Assembly: GCA_947652605.1 (NCBI GenBank)
Contig: OX393577.1
Coordinates: 18,727,466 to 18,791,465, forward strand
Length of the DNA stretch: 64,000 nucleotides
Origin: Elmis aenea
Taxonomy: Eukaryota; Arthropoda; Insecta; Coleoptera; Elmidae
Reading direction: 5' to 3'
This document shows, in pieces, positions 35,563-46,058 of the stretch (within the stretch, counting starts at the first letter, position 1; each line of letters begins with the position of its first letter). The position numbers and the translations under genes were made by a program. The notes under the pieces are model-generated. The model did not search any database, was not told where the DNA came from, and worked only from the letters and a program-made list of their open reading frames with translations.

Positions 35563-36472
35563 CAGGCTCATAAAAAGTTATGTGATGTGTATGTTGAAGG
35601 TGTCTTAAAAGTACGCCAGTCTGAGAATTGGTTTGCTAAATTCCATTCTGAAGATTTTGATGTTAACTAACGATGGACCTCGCTCAGCAAGGCAGATAAA
35701 ATAAAGGCAATGATCGAATACAAAATTGTTGAAAAACCTTTTAAATTTTGTTTGGATACCTTAGTAAGATCGATTTTTGGATGCAACATGAACCCAAAGA
35801 AATTTCTGTCACTAAGCGCATTAACAACTGCGATTATCTTTTGAAACGAAAGAAAATGATTCATTTTTGAAACGTGTCATAACAGGCGATGAAAAATAGA
35901 TCATCTACATCCATAACAATGTCGAACGAAGAATATCGTGAACCAAGCGTGAAAAACTTGCCCATAGTACTTTAAAAGAAGATACTTGCCAAAGAAAAGT
36001 TATGCTGTCAATTTGGTGGAATTTCAAAGAAATTGTGTATTTTGAGCTGCTTCCAAGGAACAAAACAATTAATTCAGATGTGTACTGTCATCAACTGGAT
36101 AAATAAAATGATGCCGTCAAACAGAAGCGTCCAGAATTGGTTAATTGCAAAGGTGTTGCTTCCACCATGATGACGCTAGACCACATACAAGTTTGGTCAC
36201 TCGTCAAAAATTGTTTGAGCTTGGATGGGATGTGTTATCAGTTATCATATCCACCATACACGCCAGACTCTGTACTATCAGACTATCATTTATTTCGTTC
36301 ATTGTAAAGCGCCTTAAATTGTAAAACGTTCACTTCTGACAAGGATATCCACTCGTCCTTGAAACTGTTTTTGGCCGGAAAAGAAAAGAATATTTTTGAG
36401 CGCGAAATCATTAAGTTGCCTGAAAAATATCAAACGGTAGTTCAACAAAATGTGCAATACATTGTTGAATAA
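35563..36472 (+). pseudogene. Mariner transposase pseudogene (irritans-like)
   Basis: Plus-strand motifs run in order. The HTH region has EGVLKVRQSENWFAKFHSEDFD near 35610. TGDEK lies at the first catalytic aspartate near 35886, and VMLSIWW-like sequence near 36000. FELLPRNKTINSDVYCHQLD follows near 36040 and PPYTPDSVLSDYHLF near 36250, which contains the third catalytic aspartate position. Stops and frame changes are numerous, and the second aspartate region is scrambled. It spans roughly the full family length of about 345 residues. The right terminus is visible at 36520-36546; no left terminus was found. Confidence 0.9.
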
Positions 36473-36516
36473 AGTTTTTGTTTGCCATGCAACAATCGCC
36501 TTCCATTTACACAGAA

Positions 36517-36548
36517 AAAAACGCAATAGCTTTTTAGCCAACCTGGTA
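36517..36548. repeat. Right terminal repeat of the mariner copy
   Basis: The sequence ends TAGCCAACCTGG followed by TA. In reverse complement it starts CCAGGTTGGCTAAAAAGC, resembling mariner termini that contain CAGGTTGG. It lies about 50 bp past the transposase stop, as in intact elements. Confidence 0.7.
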
Positions 36549-37353
36549 TATGCCGGCTATTTACTATAAAACTCTAAAACTCTAAACTATTACCAAGTTA
36601 TTACGCCATATTTTTGTGCGCAAGCTTAAAGCAGTGTAAAATCAAGTTAAATAGCGGTTTATCATCGAGTCAACCCCTTTTTGGATTATTATCGTGAAAA
36701 AAGTAATACGCCCGGCGTCAAACAGGCATCAAAAATTATAACAAGATTAAGGAAAGCCGGCAATGCATCATCTCGTGAAAGAAATCACTAAAAACGTCAT
36801 TTACCATTTGGAGCCGGTGACATTTTGAAAAATATACGGCTTTTGTGTCGTCTTAGCATGCGATCCGGAGGCTCGGAGCTATGGCACAGCTGAGGCTCGC
36901 GTATTAGGTATTCCCTCGGGGTCTGCGGGCTCATATTTTTACATATTTATGTCAAAAGGTTAAGTAGCGTGAGGAAATAGACTCATGCTCTACTGCGCTG
37001 TGCATATTCACGTTTTTTACTCATAATAACGTTCGCAGATTTTATTATGATTGTTGTTGGTGTTATTTAAAATCGTTGGCACAAGACTTAACGTGTTTAT
37101 TCGGAATTTTTAGGTAATATCATCGCGCCTCTCTCGATTTTCTGTTGTTTTATGTGGATTGTAAGCGAAGTTTCGTGTTATCGACTGTCTGGTTAATGTG
37201 ATGGTAGCTATAAAGTGTTCTGAAATGAATGTATTATTAATGCCGAAAGCGTTCGGAGGCATCGAGTCGTGCTTTAATTTTTGTATTGTGACTTATAATG
37301 GTGAAGGGACTTTGCTGGTAAATAGTTTATTTGAGCTGTATTTAGATGATCCC
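36549..37353. other. Unassigned spacer
   Basis: A moderately GC-rich patch at 36845-36925 has no recognised domain. Nothing else was seen. Confidence 0.45.
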
Positions 37354-37357
37354 TTAA

Positions 37358-38796
37358 CCCATCAGCGCCCAGCGTCCTCTTTTGAGGACAAGCGTATAAT
37401 TGCTTCAAAACTTTTTTTTTTCTTCGTAATTTCTATTACTTTTCATTTTATTCGTTAAATGGAGTACCAAAGATGACAACGATCATATTAGATACATTTA
37501 GTTTGAATACTTGTTGAGCAGCACTGGTTCAAATCAGACCGATTTTAAGTAGTCAGATACCGTTCGTTACGTTTTTCTTTTTCGAATCTCAAAACTTCAA
37601 GTAAGTGACTATTTTTGTTATAGTTATAATCAAAAACGATACTAAATTATATTAAGACACATTTTGCATAGTCTGTTCATATTGTTTTTAAATTATACAC
37701 CCTCTAATCTCCCTGTCCTCAAATGAGGACGCTGGGCATTGTGACATCTTTTTAAATTAGAGCTTTATATTTTGAGGACACTTTTATTGCAGTGTACATG
37801 TTTGTGCTAAAATATTTGAATGACTTATAGTGCTTACATGTATATTTTGATCTTGCATCGTACTTTTCAACCCATAGAAAATATGAATAAAAATATATTG
37901 AAAACTGTCCAAGAAGCATTTGAATATCTTATCTCTGAAGAAACAGAATGTGACATTGTTGCTTTACCGCCAGAAGTAGATGAACTAACCGACGAATAAG
38001 GTATAGAATTATAGATGGACCAACTCTTATCTAAATATATCTAAGGGAGAAAAAAATTTGCGCAGCGGAACAATAAGGGATAATAGATTTGCAAAATGTA
38101 CTCTTATAACACCTAAAGAAATGCAAACACAAGCTAGAGGATTTATAGACTATCAATTTGATAAAAAAAAAAAAGAAATTCTAATAATAAGATGGAATGA
38201 TAACAATTCAGTAACACTAGCAACCAATTTTGATAAAGTAAAGCCAACGGTGAAAGTCCAGCGTTAGAGTCGCGAACAAGGCCATTCAAGCTTACAACAA
38301 ATTCATGGGAGGGGTGGATCACCATGACTGGCTATTAGAAAAACATACCATTGCTATCAGAGGTAAAAAAAATGGTATTAGCCTTTGTTCACCCGTTTAA
38401 TAGGCATGGCTGTTGTACAAACTAGTGCACGGCAGTATCTCAATATCTATCAAGGATTTTCGAAGACAAATAGCTGTGACATATTTGAAAAAAGGACATG
38501 GAGCACGGTTGGCACATGGTCGACCTATGTGCTTACCAGTTACTTCTGCAGCTAACACTTACTGGAACAGCGAACTCTCTAAAGCTCAATGTTGTTATAT
38601 TTGTTATACATCGTTATCGGCTATCGCAAGTACTCTCAGCGGCCAGCGTCCTCATATGAGGACGGCCTATATCTCCGCAACTATTATTCTGACAAAAAAA
38701 ATTTTTTTATCGTAATATGCTCATATAGACCAGAGAAGTAAGTTACTAAAATATATTTTAAAAAAAACAACAAAAAATAATGTGGGCCTTAATGGG
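37358..38796 (+). mobile_element. piggyBac-type element, 1439 bp, intact TTAA flanks
   Basis: TTAA lies at 37354-37357 and 38797-38800. Terminal repeats are CCCATCAGCGCCC and, in reverse complement from the right, CCCATTAAGGCCC. A perfect or near-perfect palindrome GTCCTC-4 nt-GAGGAC occurs at 37374-37389, 37715-37730 and 38648-38663. The interior carries pieces of one transposase in order, with the middle (including most catalytic aspartates) deleted. Full-length relatives are typically over 2 kb. Confidence 0.95.
37883..38580 (+). pseudogene. PGBD-like piggyBac transposase pseudogene
   Basis: The N-terminus at 37883-37999 contains IVALPPEVDELTDE, a signature of PGBD2/PGBD3-like transposases. 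After a deletion, 38058-38267 reads RSGTIRDNRFAKCTL, then WNDNNSVTLATNFD. 38300-38400 gives KFMGGVDHHDWL and LLEKHTIAIRGKK. 38413 onward gives YKLVHGSISISIKDFRRQI. These correspond to the post-catalytic half and C-terminal domain. At least two frame shifts and internal stops are present, and the region with the first catalytic aspartates is missing. Confidence 0.9.
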
Positions 38797-38800
38797 TTAA

Positions 38801-39297
38801 GGACTTAAACAACATGAAATATTGTCCAAGTTTAACTAACTGTTTAGCGGGAAGCTGAACACAGATAAACAAGAACTAACTACTTATATTAAAATTTTCA
38901 TAATTAATTACCTGGCTAAAATAGTAGGTACTCTAGTTACAGCAAACATGTATTTTATTATTATAAATCTTTCTGTGAAAATCTTTTGCGTTGTAATTGT
39001 AAATTTATTATTGTTTCTTAATATCCCAAAAAGGTTTACGTCGCGTTTCTTTCTGTATCGCAATAAAGTACTGAAACAAAATGATGTCAAGACCCTAGTT
39101 TTTAGCCTAACAAAGTTTTCCCGTTAAATTACTCAACTTAGCTTTTAAATAATAATTGAAAACAAAGTTTTTGGGTTTGCAACATTTTCCAGTAGCGAAG
39201 CATACCTGAGAAATCGTCAGGCTTCCAGAAATGTTTTTGGGAGTTTACTAAGACAAAGAGGTTTCAAATGAAAATCGCCAATGTGTTAACAATCATC
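38801..39297. other. Unassigned spacer
   Basis: No recognised feature. Confidence 0.5.
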
Positions 39298-39300
39298 TTA

Positions 39301-39840
39301 AGCTGGATCCACATCAATAAAAATTTGCGTTGTGCGTTGTATTTGACACAAATTTGCTCGTGTTCGTCGAAATTTTTGTTGGTGTGGACTGTGCGCCGCA
39401 TAGAAATGCACACAAATAATTTCGTGACGAACAACGCACGCTATCCATCGTGCTGTCGGTTTTTAGCCAACTTCAAAGAGATTTGCGACGCACAGTCGTG
39501 TCAATGTGGACTTGATTCTGAGTGCATCTGTAGTTTTATTTCATTTTACTACGTAATAACCTATATTTGGGTGATTGATCATGTCTCATTTTAAAAAAAA
39601 AAAAATGTGCATTGTTCATAATTACATCGGATTATTTATATCGCACAAAGAAAGTGAAAACTCCACTCCATTTTATAACAACAGGCTCTCTACGTGCACA
39701 AGCGGATTCGGCCGTTCAACGCACAAGATAACTATTTACGTGGTAAAATACTTAACCAGATTTAAATTTGCGCCGCAAATGTTTGTGTTGAATTTGAAAT
39801 ACAAAATACAACATAAATTTTTATTGATGTGGAACCGGCT
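39301..39840. mobile_element. 540-bp TTA-flanked MITE (PIF/Harbinger-like)
   Basis: TTA repeats at 39298-39300 and 39841-39843 flank ends AGCTGGATCCACATCAATAA and, in reverse complement from the right, AGCCGGTTCCACATCAATAA. The first 26 positions differ at two. A 3-bp TTA/TAA duplication suggests the PIF/Harbinger superfamily. Open frames across it are spurious. Confidence 0.85.
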
Positions 39841-40007
39841 TTAGGCTTAGCAGATCGGTGTGGTTATGTGGTACGATGATCTCAGAAGTGTGGCGGTGTT
39901 ACAGCAATTAATAGATCTAGCAATGCTGCCCTGAATCGGTCCCGAAGAACTCTTAAAGTTTGAAAGTGTGCACGAAACTTCTTTTGGTGACGTTCTGTCT
40001 TCAAATT

Positions 40008-40200
40008 TGTAACCAATGAAGATATGAAACCGTTGGAAATTTACCGTCAGATGACAAAACAGTAAGCTTATCATGCATGTCTCAGAGGCAACTGTACGAG
40101 TGGGCTAAAAAGTTTAAAAGGTGGTGTAAATAATGTGGCGGACGCACGAAATTTTGGGAACTAAACTAATAATACCCCAGTAGAACTATCCAGGCCTGCA
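40008..40200 (+). pseudogene. Mariner-type N-terminal HTH fragment
   Basis: The plus strand reads EDMKPLEIYRQMTKQ, then after a small frame change ACLSEATVYEWAKKFKRW. This matches the paired HTH region at the start of SETMAR/mariner-like transposases. No catalytic region follows. Confidence 0.65.
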
Positions 40201-40847
40201 AATTGTTCAAGTAAAATTCCCTATTACATAAAATATAATTAAACATTCTTTTGCTAAATCCTTTTGATCAAAAGCCAACATCAATCAAGGTAGCGTATAA
40301 AAAAATTAAAAAATAAAAAGTTACTAAATTCATCCGCTTTTATACCGAAGTTGCAAGGGTTGGAATTTATTTCTCCCTATTGATCGTATTGATGTTATAA
40401 AGTTAGTCTAAAACAGGCTTCGCTACATCAGATGTCGCTAATACGCGCAGTTTGATTAATAAAACAAGTTAACTCGGAAAAAACTTTGTTTACGACACCA
40501 AAACTTATTTAATCTGAACCAATGTGCCTGAGAAAACAACAAAGTTGCGTTTTTTTTTTTTAATTACGATTTAACTGTTTCTAAAAGACGACAATATAAT
40601 AAATCCAGTGATTGACTATTAAAAACAATCGAATTTTATTGATTAAAACGCGTCTAATCACCAACATATAAGGCACACGATTATTACGTATTCAGAAGCG
40701 CTAAAACTAAATATTTTGCTATGCAGAGCACGGTTAAGGAATTTTGGAAGAGTGCCAGCAACAGTTAAGAATCTTAACTGGACATGGATTTATAGATAAA
40801 GGCACCAAATACTCTGTAGAACTAACCAAGAATTACGACCATGTAGT
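40201..40847. other. Unassigned AT-rich spacer
   Basis: No recognised feature up to the left inverted repeat of the Penelope-like element. Confidence 0.5.
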
Positions 40848-41592
40848 AGTTTGAGTAGAATGACGGGATAATGGTCCTTAGGTTTATAAAGAAAACTCTT
40901 TACATCAGCTAAATATTTCGGATCTTTATTTGATCCTTTATCAGAAACTATAAATAAATTACATAGTGTCCTTAAAATTATAATTTATAAGTCTTATAAG
41001 GTGCTACTCACCGATGAGCGAGGATGTTCGAAAGCAACAATATGGTGAACATTAAAATTTTTCTCGAGGATGAAATGGTTGACATTAATAGAAGTACTTC
41101 ATTAAAATTTTTTTGAATTTATAGTCGTCGACACATGTGTTATCTCTGAACCAAAAATAAATTGAAATTTGACAAATTGAACAATGAAGCTAAAAGAGAA
41201 AAACAACATGTGGATTCGTAGAAAATTTGTCACTCTAATCACTAGGATAGATCCACATCCAATAAATAAAAGTTAAAAAGGATGATGCTAAACATATTAG
41301 AAGTTTACGACGGCACAATCAAAAAAGTTTACATAAAATAAATTGAATTGAAACAGATTCATTTTAGCGAAGCAACCATCACTACTTGATGTGCAGAATC
41401 AGAATGTCACATATGGACGAACGACAAAGTGACGTATAAATATGTGTCTAAACTACCTACAACGTGAACATCTAATATGAAAAACTTAATTATTGTAGTG
41501 GTAACAATTACAATGGTAATACAGTAGAAAAAAATTTACGATGTAACAAGTATCCTTAAGATATTATTACAGAATAATAACTTGACTTATAA

Positions 41593-41880
41593 CTTAATAT
41601 CGGTCAATTATTTTCCAAAGTCAAAGATGTAACACCGTTGCTACTTGAGTCAAATCTAGTGTACAGTATCCCTTGCTTAAATTGTGACAAAATTTACATT
41701 GGTCAAACTAAACAACTTCTAAAAACCAGAATCAATCAACACATTAACGAAAGCAAACGTAAAATTAACTTGAACTCTTGCGCTTTAGCTTCTCATCTTC
41801 AAAATAATAAACACACAATCAACAACGATAACATAAAAATCTTAGACAAAGAAAGCAATTTAAACAAAAGACTGTTTTAA
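41593..41880 (+). pseudogene. GIY-YIG endonuclease domain of a Penelope-like element
   Basis: The open frame from 41593 to the stop at 41878-41880 has no internal stop. It reads FSKVKDVTPLLLESNLVYSI, then PCLNCDKIYIGQTKQLLKTR followed by INQH, then ALASHLQNNKH and KILDKESNLNKRLF. VYSI and IYIG correspond to the GIY and YIG motifs, and the Arg after GQT corresponds to the catalytic Arg. The Cys-x2-Cys between the motifs is typical of Penelope-like GIY-YIG domains. It lacks the upstream RT, so it is a fragment, but the domain itself is unbroken. Confidence 0.85.
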
Positions 41881-42283
41881 TTCAATTTATTTTATGTAAA
41901 CTTTTTTGATTGTGCCGTCGTAAACCTTTAATATGTTCAGCATCATCCTTTTTAACTTTTATTTATTGGATGTGGATCTATCCTAGTGATTAGAGTGACA
42001 AATTTTCTACGAATCCACATGTTGTTTTTCTCTTTTAGCTTCATTGTTCAATTTGTCAAATTTCAATTTATTTTTGGTTCAGAGATAACACATGTGTCGA
42101 CGACTATAAATTCAAAAAAATTTTAATGAAGTACTTCTATCAATGTCAACCATTTCATCCTCGAGAAAAATTTTAATGTTCACCATATTGTTGCTTTCGA
42201 ACATCCTCGCTCATCGGTGAGTAGCACCTTATAAGACTTATAAATTATAATTTTAAGGACACTATGTAATTTATTTATAGCTT

Positions 42284-42312
42284 CTGATGAAGGATCAAAT
42301 AAAGATCCGAAA
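42284..42312 (+). ncRNA. Hammerhead-ribozyme-like core motif (candidate)
   Basis: Within the right arm, CTGATGA is followed by a GGATC-AAATAAA-GATCC stem-loop and then GAAA, the order of a hammerhead core with stem II. Penelope-like elements are known to carry hammerhead motifs in their terminal repeats. I could not draw convincing stems I and III, and one extra A separates the core from stem II. The left arm copy has CTGATAA, which breaks the core. Confidence 0.35.
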
Positions 42313-42380
42313 TATTTGGCTGATGTAAAGAGTTTTCTTTATAAACCTAAGGACCATTATCCCGTCATTCTACTCAAACT

Positions 42381-42828
42381 CTGTAGAACGTTTTCCCGAT
42401 GTAAATTTGGATTTGATGCTGTTTTTATGGTTTTCCAGCTTAACGCCATATCTTTTTACGATAAAGAATATCACAAACGAGTCGGTTTTCATCAGTAATT
42501 ACTAAAATTCGTTTTCCTGCTTCCATTTTTCATGAATACACATAATTTTGCATTTAATAGTAAAAGTTGTATTGTTTGCAGATGGAATTTGTAGGATTTA
42601 TTGTGCAAAAGAGGTAATTACTGTTGAAAGCACATAAAAATATTTCAAAGCAATGTATTTTTTACAATCAACGAAATGTAGTCGAAGATGATAAATTAAT
42701 ACACTTTTCAAAAGGACGGTACGCCCTACCCTACCCAAAGAGAACGACGCCATTGGAGACTTAATTTGTCCTCAATATAATATTTTCGGGGCCAAAATTT
42801 AAAAAAAAAAAACAGATCAAAAATTTCT
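42381..42828. other. Unassigned spacer
   Basis: No recognised feature. Confidence 0.5.
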
Positions 42829-42832
42829 TTAA

Positions 42833-43489
42833 CCCTCCAGTGCTAACATGCGGTCTCACAGACCGACCCCCCAATTTTATCCCCGAAACTAGAAAACGGG
42901 TGTGAGGAGGGGGTTGGGCTCGTCGCTATCTTCATTATATTTATTTATCGACCAGCTCTCGCAGTGGCAAGCGTTTTTTAGCGATTTTTGCCAGTTTTTT
43001 TACGTATTTCGGTCTCACAGACCCGTGTTAGTATTGATGTTACTGATTGGATTATTATTACCATTATGTAAAACTTTGTTGGAGAACAAACTAACTGTGG
43101 TAGGCACAATAAAAATGAACAAACGATAAATACCCTACGATTTTGATAGTCTTGATGAAAATACGGGAAAACCACAAATTATTATGATGTACAATGTACA
43201 AAGTCTGGTGTTGATATAGTTGACAAACTATGCGCAGGCTATAACTGCCCTAGAAATACGAGAAGGTGGCCTATGGTAATTTTTTATCGTATACTAAACA
43301 TAGCTGCCACAAACGCATTTGCAGCATTTAATTCAAAGAGTCCAGATTCAAATTTGCTTCGAAGGTTTTTTTTTAATATAAAGCACACTTATAATTTAAA
43401 TAATACTTGTAAAATAAGCTTTGGATAAATTCGGTCCCACAGACCGATGTTAGTACTCGCGTTACAAAAATCATGTTAGTACTGGAGGG
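42833..43489 (+). mobile_element. piggyBac-type element, 657 bp, internally deleted
   Basis: Terminal repeats CCCTCCAGTGCTAACATG and CATGTTAGTACTGGAGGG match at 17 of 18 positions. The left flank is TTAA (42829-42832); the right flank is TTGA, a one-base change. The palindrome-like GGTCTCACAGACC occurs at 42852-42864 and 43011-43023, with GGTCCCACAGACC at 43433-43445. Only the C-terminal third of a transposase remains. Confidence 0.95.
43051..43428 (+). pseudogene. piggyBac transposase C-terminal remnant
   Basis: LLENKLTVVGTIKMNKR ends at a stop (43127-43129). IPYDFDSLDENTGKPQIIM follows in the same frame. After a one-base shift near 43197 the frame reads KSGVDIVDKLCAGYNCPRNT, then RRWPMVIFYRILNIAATNAF to the stop at 43426-43428. 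These are the TVVGT, GVD..D and RRWP...FY..L.IA..NA blocks of piggyBac-type transposases. GVD contains a conserved catalytic-domain aspartate. The protein is dead because of the stop, the frame shift and the missing N-terminal two thirds. Confidence 0.9.
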
Positions 43490-43493
43490 TTGA

Positions 43494-44589
43494 GTAGATG
43501 ACAAAACTTAATAAATACAGAATTTAATCGCACTGTGGACACTATTACATGACGGATCGATAATGTTTTGAAAATTAAAAACTGTTTAAACCACAGTGGA
43601 AACTTTTTTTGCTCAACAAATCGAATTTTTCAGTTTCTTTGTAAAAGGGTCTGTTGAGAATTTTCACTGAAATTGTATTTAGTTTAAATTTTAACTCAGT
43701 GAATTAGTTTAAACCTATCTTTCTTGTAAACACGAACAAAACTAATTAAAATTTGTAGTAATTTAATTAGAAAAGTAGTAGACGGTGCTTTTCTGTATAA
43801 TAATCAGTTACATACAGGGATGGATTATTGTTGGTCTGGTGCAGTCAAATTACAAAGTTACTGAAAATTTCAAAACTATAACTTCCACTAACAATTTATT
43901 AATGGAATTCCCGATAACACTAAACCGGTAATGTTGTTATCGTGGTTTATTAGTCCATCTATTGTCTAATCAAGTCCGCATTCTCCTGATTGCTGTTCAC
44001 ACAGAATACTGACTACTAGTACAAACTCCGTTGCCTCCCGGTCCAGTTTATACACGAGCTTTTAATAGCGAACGCCCTCTAAATGTTGCAGAACTTATGC
44101 ATAATTGAGTCCGGAAATTTGCCATTGCATACATTCATTAATGTTACAAATTAATTAAATGAAGAGAATTCAACTTCTCTACAATAGCAATTATCCCATA
44201 GTTTATCCGTTGATATTAATTTTAATGTTTTATCAAGATTAAATTGAAATAGCTCGGCAAAGTCATTTCCTCAGAGAAATAAAAAATTCATAATTGTTAA
44301 CACTATAATAATTACTAGTAAATAAAAATGAAGAGGATTGTAGTTGGTCTAAGAAAGTGTCAATTTGTTTTGCAAATATTGAACGACTCTGTTTTAACGC
44401 TAGTAATTCACTTGCTCATTAACTATACTCCCTAAATGTTATTGAAAATGATTATCATGTACTCCAATCGATGAAACAATTTCATTTAAGAAAGAATTTT
44501 ATAAACCATAAAAATGTCAAAACTAACTAAGAACAAATGTTGATAAATACTTGACTTTCCTTAACATTTTCAGTTTCCCTGATCATTTC
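43494..44589. other. Unassigned AT-rich spacer
   Basis: No recognised feature. Confidence 0.5.
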
Positions 44590-45450
44590 CTTGTTTCTTT
44601 GGCTATCCAGTTTTACCAGTCATGCCCTTCGTCAAGTTTATGCACCCTTTTGGTCCGCGTCTCAACATTCAAATGTTGATCCAAAAACTTATTCGTTTGC
44701 TGTAAGGGTGTAAGGCAGTGGTTTCCAACCTGTGGGGCGCGTCCCCCTAGGGGGGCGCGAGACTATTGCAAGAGGGCGCGCAGCTGTTACCAAAATATCA
44801 TTATCAAACTATCATTCTTTATATAGAATATGGTGCATTGTTTTGTAGTCCATTAAATAATTCTTATTTATCAGAACAGTATTTATGAAATTAGATTGTA
44901 ACGAAAAGTGAGGGGGGCGCAAAAAAAAATTATGAAAAAGGGGGGCGGAGGCACAAAAAGGTTGAAAACCACTGGTGTAAGGCCTTCGAGTCTGTTGTAG
45001 AAATGGGTAGACCTGTCACTATTATGTTCTTTTCTTTTGATTTCTTTTGTAAATGCTTTATTTTATTTGCCGCATTCTGTAACTTTTTCCTAGGTTTGTA
45101 CTGTATTTTTGATATTTTTACGTTAACCTGCTTCAGTTTTTTATTTTACCGTTGTTATGCAAAATTTTCTCCAATTTTTCTTACTTCTTTTAGCTCTGTT
45201 ACCATGCTTTTATTTCTGATTCACTTCCGACTTCATTTTCCATAACAATTCCATCATTTTATCCAACTTTTTGTCGTTCTTATCATACACCTTACTTCGA
45301 TATGCATTTTTTTGGTGTTCTTCTAACTTTTTCTCTTGCACCAAACACTTCATCATAATCTCTTACTCTTTTTTATCATTTGTGTACGAGTTTCCGTCCG
45401 CATCTGTCATTTTTTTCTTTACTACCTACACTGTTTGCTGCCCTACACGC
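44590..45450 (-). pseudogene. LINE ORF1 remnant, interrupted by a hAT MITE
   Basis: On the minus strand, 45320-45190 gives a charged segment with NDKKLDKMMELLWKMKSEVN. 45060-44985 gives KSKEKNIIVTGLPISTTDSK. Beyond the MITE, 44700-44630 gives NKFLDQHLNVETRTKRVHKL. Coiled coil, then KNNIVVTGLP-like sequence, then a second structured domain is the order of insect LINE ORF1 proteins, as in the copy at 31.8 kb. Plus-strand frames at 45003-45573 are shadows of this. Multiple frame breaks are present. Confidence 0.75.
44716..44974. mobile_element. 259-bp hAT MITE with GTGTAAGG duplication
   Basis: Perfect 8-bp repeats GTGTAAGG at 44708-44715 and 44975-44982 flank ends CAGTGGTTTCCAACC and GGTTGAAAACCACTG. 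GC-rich GGGGCGCG-type subterminal sequence lies at both ends. It is inserted in the LINE ORF1 remnant, whose reading resumes on both sides. No coding sequence. Confidence 0.97.
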
Positions 45451-46058
45451 CTGCACGAAATACTACACAATTACTTGTTGAAAGACTCCAGTATACGCAC
45501 CTCGGACTTCATATTCTCTGACCGCGCACCAAGCAACCCCGGGTTCACCTCTCGAGTGGCCCCACTTTATTAATATCTGTAATTTACTTTAAACATATTA
45601 TGCTAAAAGTGGAAAGCCAACCTCACAGATAATCACTGTAAAAAAGTGTATCAGCTTTATTCTGCCTGCTACGATATATCACCCTAACACTTGTCAAGAT
45701 GTAGGTAATAGGGTGGCATCAAAAAGACCCTTTGTTTTTTTTAATTGGCCAAAAAAATGTATGTAGACCTTCACCTAAAGTTAAGTGTATGCTTTTAAAA
45801 CAAAATTAAAGTTTTGCTTTAAAATTTGTGCATAGCGAATTTATTTTCATTACTAACTAAAGCGATTTATCACTTGTCGAAATGAAATTCTCATTTCCTG
45901 CAGTTTGTTAAAACTTTCAAAGAAGTAATGATCGTAAAATTTAATTGGAGTTTCATAAAAGCTTCAATTTCTTAAGTAATTACTTTGTTAATATAAATAT
46001 TGTTAATTAAAAATCATTCATTTAAATTTAGGTTTTTTTCGAAGATTCTAGGTAGGTA
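45451..46058. other. Unassigned spacer
   Basis: No recognised feature. Confidence 0.5.

Larger units (their letters stand above)
40848..42380. mobile_element. Penelope-like retroelement remnant in inverted repeats
   Basis: Two inverted arms of equal length, 502 bp each (40848-41349 and 41879-42380), are nearly identical; I counted only scattered substitutions. They enclose 529 bp that contain a GIY-YIG endonuclease fragment ending exactly at the right arm. Penelope-like elements are known to carry LTR-like repeats in direct or inverted arrangement, which fits this layout. The reverse transcriptase is absent. Arm similarity suggests a fairly young or gene-converted structure. Confidence 0.8.

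Noticed and set aside
36845..36925. GC-richer patch considered as an exon
   Set aside because: No convincing acceptor and donor pair and no recognisable protein segment.
45003..45573. Plus-strand open frames of 80-100 codons
   Set aside because: They are the opposite strand of a LINE ORF1 remnant whose minus-strand reading has recognisable motifs.
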